From positions 186,001 to 250,000 of the forward strand of contig ML978173.1 of assembly GCA_010015745.1 (NCBI GenBank): 64,000 nucleotides of DNA, in the 5' to 3' direction. The translations under genes and the position numbers were made by a program. How positions within the stretch are numbered: position 1 is the stretch's first letter; each line of letters begins with the position of its first letter. This document shows, in pieces, positions 54,707 to 64,000 of the stretch. This stretch comes from Setomelanomma holmii. Lineage: Eukaryota > Ascomycota > Dothideomycetes > Pleosporales > Phaeosphaeriaceae. A model generated the notes under the pieces. The model had not been told where the DNA came from, ran no database searches, and was given only the letters and a program-made list of their open reading frames with translations.

Positions 54707-57203
54707 GGTGGGCGTCTCGTATACCGAATCTAGGTAGGGACAGTACTGTGAGAACTCGAATTGGTGGCGTGCAGTGGCGTGGTGAGAAGTGCTGGAGCTG
54801 TGGTGAGGTTGCAATTCGGCGCGCCGTGTCGTGGGGTGCAGCTGCCCGTCTCCACACCGCCCGCCAAGTCGCGGCTGCCAAACACAGCGCCAGCAACGTC
54901 TCGCAACACAGGCAACGGTGGTACAGACCAGGGTCGGCACTCGAAACGGATCGGTACCAGTACCCAGAGTCCCAAGGCTACTCGATCTGCCCGGGACGGG
55001 GATCCACGGCGCCACAAGTGCAACATCCATGGGAGCGGATACGACCATCACGAGAATGAAGGGACGTCATGGTCATGTTGTGGAAATGCAAAGTTGTGTA
55101 TTCGATTAGTCTATACAGCCAAGTGTCGCGAGACACCAGCCCAAGGCCCAGGCACTCTAATCCAAAAGCCACGGTGGGCGGCCCATCTAATCCAATCGCG
55201 AGATGTCCGTCGTATGAAGCAAATTCGTGATGCTGTTCGTGAACCGCATGGTTCAAGCCTGCCTGCCGAGCTATTGTACAAATTACCTATTGCCCTTTGT
55301 TGCCAACGAAGGCGGACAATGGAAGTCTACCATGATATGCTGTCCTGTAAAAGAAAAGAAAAATCCGTTTTTGGTATCTATGCCTGGGCCGATCCTAGTC
55401 TATGAACGCCGGGAGAGAAAGAACTTTTGCCGCAAGGAGAGTCGCTAAGGGTGGAACGCAAGGGTGCGGCGGTGCCGCTGAGATTCGCTCGAGAACGCTG
55501 GATGGAACCGACAAACGCAGGGGTATTAGGCTGCTGTGAAAGGAAGTGGTCGCTGATTATTAAAAGGCGGTAATCGCGAGGGAAACGGGTCGAAGCAAGT
55601 GCGCCAGGAACGAGAGCGGCGAGGCCGGTGGTGGTTGTGTGAGATTGGTGTAGGGCTGCAGTCATATATTGGTTAGTCAGAGTGCTCATGCAAGGTAGCC
55701 TGGGCCAGTACTTACGACGCGCACGATGTCATCCCTCTGCTCCCAACGGAACACGGCGCATTGCAGGCAATTGCGATGCGCAACCTAGTCGGTAGGCGGA
55801 GCGAGCGAGGAAATGGAACGATCCGTTGGAAGTCGATGCGAGTGCGTTATTTGGGAGGTGGCGGCGGCGGCTTGGGCGTGCCAGTCGTGTCGTAAGCACC
55901 GCGTCCCATGTTGTTAGATTCTGATTCTCTGAAGATCATGTTGTCGGTGGGTGTGTCTGCTGCTTTATATGTCAGCATTGCGTTGCACGGAAAATGTTCA
56001 AATATAGGCACGGCAGCGCCAACACCACGGGAACTTACAGTTTTGGAGATGCAGCGTGTCAGCAAAAGCTGAGATACGGCCCGTGTGATGATGGCCGGCA
56101 GACGGGGACGCAAAGAGAAGGAGTGTGGTGGTCGGCGAGCCTGCGAGCTTGGGATGACAGGGCGGAGCGGCGTATATGGGGGAGGCGGATTTAATAGTGT
56201 CGTGTACCAGTGGACTACAGCCGGGCAGTGCGCCGGGCGAGCTGGGTGAAGCAGGAATGAGTGAAGCTCGAAGGGAGTGAGATGGGAGATGAAGCAGAAA
56301 TTCCAGCCCGAGGGCGCGCCCTTCCTATAAACGTGGAATAAGGGGGTGTAGACTGAGTAGCAGGGCCTTGGCTGCCGCAAGACAAATGAAATGAGAGACA
56401 GTGCACTGCTTCCTGAAAAGCACAGTGTACATGACGTGCCGGGAGCAGACGGGTCTTTCGGGGCTGTTTCAACTAGCTCCCTGTCGCCCAGTTCGGGCCT
56501 GCTTCTGGCAGAAATTGTGTGCGGCCACAGACAGGGAGCCAGGATGATCTGCGCAGCTGAATCCACGAGAGTGGACGAGAGTGTGACCCTGGCCTAGCGT
56601 GGCTTGTACCTGCAGCACTAGCCCAGGGCCACCCAAGTCGACCCAACGGCGCTGGATGGGGTGGGCGCCGCGCAGTGTGACTACTCGCGCCGCCAGTCCA
56701 TCATATCGTATCGCCGCCTGACAATGGGCTGCGAGCGTGGCGGACGGGGAGTCATTCATCGTCGTCGTCGAGCCGCCCTCCTGCTCCATCACAAACTCGC
56801 CCCTCTCCCGGGCGAGACAGGCTCACAGCGCGGCCGCTTAGATGAGACAGCGTCAGCTCCCGTGTGCGCGCTGCTTTGACTGGTGGTGACTCGCCGTGCC
56901 GCGTCTGTTGGCTCCGCGCCAGAAGCAATGGAAGGTTAGAATGCGCCTCTCAAGCCGCGGATGTCCTTCCCCGATCATGGGCCCACTGCGCCCTGATTCA
57001 ACTCTTGTCGCTGCAATCCATCCGTCGTCCCGGTAGTTGGGTGCTCCTGGTTGGAGGGCGCTCACTGTCAGCTTGGGCATGGGAGAACAATCGCAGTCTG
57101 AAGTCATGCACCACGCTGCTTTTGCCGTCTATCGCAGCTGGCATTTGTGTGTATCGCTGTTTCATTCCACGTGGGATTCTTGCCGTCCTTGCCCACGCCT
57201 TCC

Positions 57204-57485
57204 TCATCTTGCCCATCCCGCGCAGCTTGAGGAAGGAGCGCCCAACGTCTTCTGCGGTCTGCGCCTCATCTCATGTGAAGCGCGTACGACTCGCCATGGA
57301 CTTCTCCAGGCAACACCGTTACACGCAAAGATGAGCGTAATTCCCACGACGAGCATCGCGCCGACGACCGTAATGAGAGCGTTGGCCGGCTCCGCGAGTG
57401 GAGTCCTCGGCGCCACACCACCTCGCCTGGATAATACACATTCTGGAAGGCTACCAGATCCAGCAAGGTCTCTGACCAGCGACAT
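57204..57485 (-). CDS. Hypothetical small membrane protein
   Basis: A 93-codon frame starts MSLVRDLAGSGSLPECVL and has one strong membrane helix (ALITVVGAMLVVGITLIFA) followed by a basic tail, a plausible type of small single-pass protein. No intron, promoter or homology evidence; an overlapping minus-strand frame is longer. It is listed only for the helix. Confidence 0.2.
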   Translation of the reverse strand: MSLVRDLAGSGSLPECVLSRRGGVAPRTPLAEPANALITVVGAMLVVGITLIFACNGVAWRSPWRVVRASHEMRRRPQKTLGAPSSSCAGWAR

Positions 57486-60400
57486 GTCACTAGCTCTCTA
57501 TCCCACACAACCGCGACAGGTTTCAGCAGATACGACCCGCGAAGTGCAGCGTCTGAGATGTGTCGCCAGGAGTTCCCTACCCAGCGCTTCACTGCGGCGC
57601 GGGATTTGGCCGTGGCTCTCAGACATGTCGCATTCTCACTGCGATCAGATCGCTGCAAGCCTTCCGCTTCAGAGTCCAAGGACACGGTTGCCATGCAAGC
57701 ACCTCCCGGGATCAGAGGCTGGAGCCGGTTTCACGCACAATCCGTTACATTTTCCAAAATTCGACCTGTCGCGCACTGCGTCATTGACCACATCAACTCT
57801 CTCAGAGACATTGAGATGAGGTTGCTTTTGGGCACGGAGGACTGTGACGACAGCTCGCCCTTCACAGCAGGTGCTCTCCATTTAGGAGCTGGTTGCTGAC
57901 CATCCACAATTTGCCTGATGCCAATAATATAATTCGCACTCACTCGGCCATGCTGATTGGCTGCAAGTCGCTTCCCAGCCAACGCCCTTCACCCCTTGCC
58001 GAAGACATATCGACAAGGATGAGCGGCCGTGTCAGTCAGGCACATATACGGCATACCTACCATCAGAGTGATCATTATTCGACAAGCTTGTTCAACAGGA
58101 GAAGAGGTAGCGAGGGCTGCGCAACGTGCTTGTTCGTCGAACCTGGATGATGTTTGTCACGGCCGATATTGCGTTTGCGCTGAGTCGCAGGCCGCGCATT
58201 CGCAAGGGGTCACCCAAGGGAGGATATTGGCATTCAGTGCGCCTCGTTGAGCTTAATCCTTCGAAGTCGCATCAGAATTTTTACCAGCAGCATCGTTGTT
58301 TGTGACGGCCTTTCCCCGTCAAGCACTACTGGCAGCACGCTACGCCTGGCAGTCTCCACCGAAAGCTTTTCGAAATTGTGATCTTGAGTTTTGGCTGCGG
58401 GGAGACGGGCAAGTGGATTCTGTCGAACGGTTTATGTCGACCACATTGGGCACGCTACTGCAATCTGCAGCGGCTTTCCACTCCGATGGAAGCGAAACAG
58501 GGGTTGGCGATTGAAAAGGACCAAGACCTGCACTCGAAACCCTGCGACACGTGGAATTTGAGCTGTGGACTTTCGCCTAGTTGCTGGAAGCTGCGTCGCC
58601 GAAATCCAGCGGAACTTTCTCCGTTGAGGATTCCTCGAGTCAGTCCATGGAGGTCAATGTTTCCATAAACTCTACGACGATGCGACGCTCTGAGTCTGCG
58701 CAAGCTCTCGGGCCGCAATCATCTTTACGATACCGGCAAGGTGCCTTCACAGCCGATTGATCCCTTAGCCGGTGGTTGCTGCCTCCATCGGGCAACACGG
58801 CCCGTGATAATGCAACGTTTCACGCGAGCCTGCTCGATAATAATAGGAAGCACGACTCTGGACAGTGTCAATCATCTAAACATCCGCCCTGCATCGTCAC
58901 GCAGGCTGAACAGCAAGCGGATAACCTGCTCAATTCTCTGCGGAAAGCGTCCGCTGTTTGAGATGGACTGCGATCAGCACAAATGACTTCACTCGATGCA
59001 GATGCAACTGCAACCTCGGCCTGTCCCTGACGATCACCAACCCACGCGGGCGACTATCACGGAACAATCCATCCTCCCTAATCTTCCCGCCTTGCCTCGG
59101 ATGAGATGAATTGAGGTTCACACTACTCGAATCTCACATGTGCTCCCACGCAGCGACATCCAATTGTGGTGTTCGTGCCAGATTGCACGTCGCAGACAGA
59201 TCGTTTGTCCCACATGCTCGAGATATTTCTCCGTCCCCGGTAGAATTTTTTTTTCGCGTCCTCGCATGTTCCCGCAGCCGCGGTGCTGCTGTACGCCTGA
59301 CTGACGCCCGCTAAGTACGGGTGGGCGCGTCATACATGTGGTTCGAATGCTTCCGGCATGTCTGTATGCTGCACAGAAGGCTGACAGCAGACGACAAACA
59401 GCTGTTCATTGACGGGTGCATCACGCTGGTTTTGAGGACATATGTACGATCACTGCTGACTGTGCGAACTCTATCATCAGCTCATGTAGTGTGCGAGACT
59501 GCAGCGCCATCGAAAATAGTCGCACAAGTCGATTGTTGAGCCCGAGATGTGTTTCCAGAAGAGCGCCTTGCTGGTTTCCGTCGCACATAGCACCGCGGCG
59601 CCATTCTACGAGCTGCATACATGCCATGACCGACCGATCGAAATCGATAGGTACTATCGATACGGTGGCTGCACAGCTAAGATTCCACCGCTGCTACAAG
59701 CCTGCACCTTACGTTGCGCCAATCTCCAATACGGCTGTCGAGTCCCTAGGGCGGATATAGGAGCAGCTTATGGTTTTGCAAGGAGGGCATTGTTATCGCC
59801 GCTACGAAGTTGATCCTGGTCCGGCAACTTTCTACATTTGTCCCGTATGCAGCGTCGAGCGAACTGCGTCTGACTTGCAGCTCGTCACGATTGCCCCATT
59901 GGAACGCAGCCTATTCGTGACCCAGGTGGTCGGGATTCTGCAACAAGCGCGGCGGTTAATTTTGGAAAATTACGCAGGACCAATATCTTGACTGCGTCGT
60001 CTCTTATCAGCCCTACAGGACCCGAATGATATGTGCACACCGCATCTCGTGTTGTCAGACTTGATAATGCCGTCATCCAATGTTTGCGCGGAGGTGTGTA
60101 CCATCTCATCTCAGCGATGATGTTGGTGAGCACAAAGCCTTACCAGTGAACATCCCGGCGGTTTGGGAGCGACACGGATACATCCACGTGTGGGCCTCCC
60201 GCCACCCGTCCGATGTGTCTTACGAGGGGTGGCAACACAGTCAGGATCACACAGACACGCGTATCATGCTGCGCCGAGTTAGCAGCATACAACATCACGA
60301 GTAATACTGCCAGGTCTACGGGATGTCAATCCGGAGCACACCGGTTCTGTTTGACAAGGAAAGGTGTAGGTCGCTGCTTACTGCATATAGCATACGTCAG

Positions 60401-61201
60401 TCTGAGTGCCATCCTCAGTGCCGACGAGCCCACATACTTGATCTGAATCACTCTCTGCGGGAATAAGACCTCAATTGTCATTACACGGAAACGAAGCTAA
60501 ATGGCTCAATCAGGAGTGCTGAAATACGCGGACGTAGGCAATGGGTATCTTCTCCAAGTGGCAGGCAATCGCTGGCTTCCACCCTCCGGTCGACCGCACG
60601 AGCTCTTCATATCTTGGAAAGTAGGCTACATTTCAGCATGCTGTCGAGGTCTTCCGACTATGCAATGAAGATAGACAGGCCCAATTCTGGCCTAACAGAC
60701 ACGAGAGTCCCTGTCTTCCATTTTGGTCGTCTTGGATGAGCATGTATGAAGCCTTCTTCGTGTTCTCGTATGGCTTCAACCACTCGCCGCAAAGCATGTC
60801 GTGGAGGGGAGGGAGGTTTTGTAGATTCGATCCTTTAAGTGAATGCTATGTGTAGCTTCACGCGACGGCGGAAGGATTTTACAGTGTGCTTCGAAGTCTC
60901 GTCAAGACCATGAAGTGGTGCCATGATCGGTATCATGCAGGCCTTAAAGGATGGTTTTCGAACGCGAAAGACATGCGACGCATGACGATCTGGTAAGTAT
61001 GTGAATTTGACCAAGTCCATGTCTGGTGCCTCGGATCAGTTCTAGGACGCAGCAGACGACTCTAACCAACGTTCAGTTTCGGCACATGATATTTTTTGGC
61101 TCAAATCGACGCCCAGAATATCATGTTTGCCATGACAGCATTTTGGTATCCAAGATATGGAAAAGGATGTTAGTGGGAGCAAATTCAGAGGTCGCTTGAG
61201 G

Positions 61202-63565
61202 TATTTATATGCGCGGCCAAGTGTGAATCAGCTTTGAGCCTGCGGCGGCGTGCTGCATACGGTATTTTGTCACGAGATTCCGAAGGGGCTTTGTGAAAAG
61301 AATGTCGATGCCGACTTCCCCGAATCATTCGCAGATGCTTCAGGGATTCCAAGGTCTGAGAGGCTGGCAACTACATAGCATGTTTACGTGCTCCTTTACG
61401 AAGCAACGGGCATGCATCGGTTGATTTTCTATACGTGAGAAGTGAAAGAGAGAAGTCAATCTTCACCCGCTTTCCTCATGTTGGTTTCCAGACGCCGAGG
61501 GGCATAATTCAATGGTACTTTGGTTCCGGAGAATCTGCACATACGGCAATGTCCCGACACGCAGTCATCGATAGATTGAGGGAGTCTTTCCTAGACAGCG
61601 CAGAACATCCCAGTCGCCCATAGTGACTTTTGGAAAAGAGAAGAACACCAAGACATTCACGATGACTTTCAGGTCTTTGAACACCAAGTTCTGCTGGCTG
61701 TGTGAAGAAGGAAGGCGGATGATGAGGAAGTTTATATACTGCTTCTGCACGCCGCGCACTCTGGGACGTCGAAATCTAGAACTAAGCCAAGTATCCGCAT
61801 CACTCACAATTCGATGACGTTTAATGTAGCGAAGTCTCCCACAGTCGCAGGGGGAAACATGGCCTCGAACACTTTTTGAAATCGACAAAAAGCTAGAGCT
61901 CATAAGAGAAGTTAATCAGCATGTCGAGATGTTTAAAATGAGTATCACTAATGCGACCGCTGCGACAATGTAGGTCGATTTCGGCGGAAGGGAATCATGA
62001 ACTCTTGCAGTATGGTATCTTGGGGCAGGAGAAAGTTTGTGCAAGTGCGGAAGAAGATTCAAGAGCATGCACCAGAGAACTTATATGCCTTCGGACTCCC
62101 TAGAGCCACCGGACGCACTTTAGCATGTTTCTGTCCCGCTTCGAGGTCCATTTTGGACGAGGAGTCTCCTCCAGCCGCTTTCGATGCCTCAAATGTGGCT
62201 TGTCGATTCAAAAGCATAAGCCGCTCGATTAGAGCCTTGTGAGACGACTAGGCGATCGATACCTAGCCTAGATTCGATGTGACTTAGAGATCAAAGAGGC
62301 ACTCGAAACAAAAGACATGAAGGGCGCCGCTTGCTGTTTTGGAAAAGCTTCCAGTTGTTGGTGAATACACCAAGTTCCAAGGTTTCGACCACTGTGATCC
62401 GCTGGACTATTTATCTTCGCGTCTTACTCAAGCACGAGCTAGCGCACCAACTGCTGCTAATGGATCATGGTCGCTGTCCAAACTTCCGCCATACACCCGT
62501 GAGATCTCGACTTTGATTAGAAGATGAGAGAAGCTAGAGACATAAAGACAACTGATGGGTTTTAGAGAAGCACAAGAAGACAGAAGAACATCGAATTGCC
62601 GTTCCGTCGATGTTTTGGCGCACAGCGCGGGAATATGGATATGGAAAGGAAGGCAGTGAACTTGGAAGCACTATTGGAGGATTTATATATGGAAACTCAA
62701 TACAAGCAAATGCACAAAGTCAGGATCAGCGTTAGCACGCGCTATGCAATGGAACAAGGGCGGACATGTATTAGTACTGGCCTTGCTTTGAACACGTCGG
62801 AGAGTCTCAATGTACTTCACATCCATGTAGGCTCCGGCTCGCAGATTTAGTCCATGGAACGAGATCCGAACATCACTTACCTAGACGAGCATTGGAGAAA
62901 GCGACAGCTCCAGCAGACATAAAGACATGGTCGGGGGACTTTTGGTGAGTCGACTTGATCGATAGATCATGGATGGAATATGCTTGCGGCTGTTGGGGTT
63001 TTATACCAGTCCTTCAACCTGACCTACTCAAAAGTATCCAAAAAAGAAACATATCATCAGAAGGCGCTCAGATATCTCCACACTCATTCTGTCCCTCCTA
63101 ATTCTGGCAAAGACAGCGAAGGAAGACGCAGAACAGCGCCTAGTTTCTTCGTTTGTTTCAGAACGCGAGAAACGGACAGGACATGTAATTCCTTGCCGCC
63201 ACTTCTGCAAATTCTGCGAAAGAAAATAATGATGAAAGGGAAGAGGCAGGAGTTGCTGAGTTTAACTACTTCGTATGCTCATAGGCGTGCATAGGCTACT
63301 TCAAATTTTCGGTATGCGAAATGTGTTAGCAAAACTGTATTGCGAGATCAATTTGCATGTGTGTAGCACTTTTATGACACGTACCAAATGAGGGTAAAAT
63401 CGGGACTCGAATCCAGATCCAAACATAGGAGACCTCGAAAGGTATTTTTTAGAGAAGGCAGGAGAGCCAGCAAACATTTCCGTCTACACTAGTGGTTTGG
63501 AAATGGTTGAAACCGTTCAAAGGATGAAGGAATATGGACGGTCACCGCTGGCAAGAATTTATACC
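61202..63565 (-). promoter_or_regulatory. Series of minus-strand TATA-like boxes
   Basis: TATAAATA near 61202-61209, TATATAAA near 61731-61738, CATATAAG near 62081, ATATATAAAT near 62681-62690, GTATAAAA near 62999-63006 and GTATAAAT near 63557-63564, all read on the minus strand. Each is followed, 60 to 130 bases downstream, by an ATG after a C/T-rich leader, but no long frame. About one such hexamer per strand would be expected by chance in this length. The spacing is irregular (about 280-560 bases). Confidence 0.3.
62059..62217 (-). CDS. Hypothetical 52-residue ORF
   Basis: The frame reads MLLNRQATFEASKAAGGDSS and continues KMDLEAGQKHAKVRPVALG to a TGA. Upstream the same frame is open through KALIERL to a TAG, which could be the end of an intron. 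The residue mix (Ala, Glu, Lys, Ser, Gln) is that of a soluble helical protein rather than of chance frames nearby. No homologue recognised; it may be an exon of a larger gene. Confidence 0.2.
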   Translation of the reverse strand: MLLNRQATFEASKAAGGDSSSKMDLEAGQKHAKVRPVALGSPKAYKFSGACS

Positions 63566-64000
63566 TTTCATCGAGCGAGCCAATACCCATCTCCCATAAA
63601 ACATGTAATCGGGAGCCGCTTGACTTTGGACACATTCGCCTTCTCAATTGCAATTTTGGCGAGGGAGAAGAGACGTGCAGGACATGAGTCCAGTTGCGAT
63701 AATCTTGAGAACCTGAGAAGGAGGCCAGAACATGAACTATCCAGGAGTAGTTTTGGAGAAATGGCAAGAGCCAGGTGATAATGGAGGAGAAAGAACAAGA
63801 GCTTCGGAGGAGTTTATGTATGCACTGAGTGCATGGACCATGCCGGAAATCTGGTGTCATCGCTCATGTCAACATTCCCGGAACATAACGTGGCCTTGAA
63901 TGCATGGAGATTTTTGTGTTGTACATACCTTCCTCCAGGGACGTTGCTATTGCACCATCCCCTCGACCGTTCCCACCGGCCTCTCAGTAATATGTATACA

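Larger units (their letters stand above)
54707..64000. other. Gene-poor 9.3 kb region, no conserved gene recognised
   Basis: Many short frames on both strands but none with a domain I recognise. A 240-codon minus frame (55847-56566) contains a spliceable 5' part and ends PPPPPPK, yet has no conserved sequence; the long plus frames at 54761-55405 and 57037-57819 look like chance. The last 3 kb carry six same-strand TATA-like boxes (listed separately). The region could be a subtelomeric or repeat-derived segment, or hold lineage-specific genes that cannot be seen without homologues or transcripts. Confidence 0.3.

Noticed and set aside
54761..55405. 214-codon plus-strand frame opposite the ARPC5 promoter
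   Set aside because: Chance-like composition; divergent location does not support it, and no conserved block is present.
55378..55740. Possible two-exon minus-strand gene starting MTSCAS
   Set aside because: A GTAAGT...CTGCAG intron is present, but the joined product is Ser/Thr/Pro-rich with no conserved block and could equally be a leader.
57037..57819. 260-codon plus-strand frame
   Set aside because: Composition is rich in Ser, Arg, Pro and His with no domain, and several overlapping frames exist on both strands.

Overview
The window looks like chromosomal DNA of a filamentous ascomycete, most likely a Dothideomycete (Capnodiales/Mycosphaerellales-like; this is a judgement from gene style, not a database match). 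The signs are genes on both strands with short 45-60 base GT-AG introns and internal CTAAC/CTGAC branch sites, orthologues of conserved fungal genes (ribosomal protein uL13, Arp2/3 subunit 5, CLU1, FIT2/Scs3, a Zn2Cys6 regulator), secreted glycosidases and small secreted proteins. No bacterial operons, CRISPR arrays or convincing tRNA/rRNA genes were seen. Exon coordinates were built by hand from splice signals and reading frame.

Layout. 0-7 kb: a broken F-box-like gene, three paralogous BTB-like genes (the third frameshifted), a four-cysteine small secreted protein with two introns, and a decayed GH105 glycosidase. 8-17 kb: secreted GH36 alpha-galactosidase, a gene-poor 2.5 kb stretch, FIT2/Scs3, aquaporin. 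17-24 kb: a 981-residue Zn2Cys6 factor whose sixth zinc cysteine is encoded through a 4-base microexon, then a gene-poor stretch with a nonsense-split ORF. 23.7-33 kb: ribosomal protein uL13, an AMP-binding acyl-CoA synthetase, a hypothetical protein, a secreted Gly/Gln/Ala-rich protein, a coiled-coil gene with an apparent +1 shift, and a YwbE-like/zinc-finger protein. 33.7-45.8 kb: a mitochondrial-type AAA ATPase, CLU1, a multi-pass membrane protein, an MFS anion transporter and L-rhamnose mutarotase. 46-50.7 kb: two tandem paralogues of an unrecognised secreted family (one intact with four introns, one nearly intronless and apparently broken) and a four-TM protein. 53.7-54.7 kb: ARPC5 with a GC-AG intron. 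54.7-64 kb: no gene recognised, but a run of same-strand TATA-like boxes.

Functional themes. Alpha-galactosidase, the dead GH105 unsaturated rhamnogalacturonyl hydrolase and the rhamnose mutarotase point to use of plant cell-wall sugars, with loss of one secreted step at this locus. The small secreted proteins and fast-evolving tandem families are typical of plant- or surface-associated fungi. Up to six reading frames are interrupted (two in-frame TGA, one gene with four stops, two possible 2-base slips in dinucleotide runs, one 1-base shift), so either this locus is rich in decaying genes or the assembly keeps small indel errors; read-level checking would decide.
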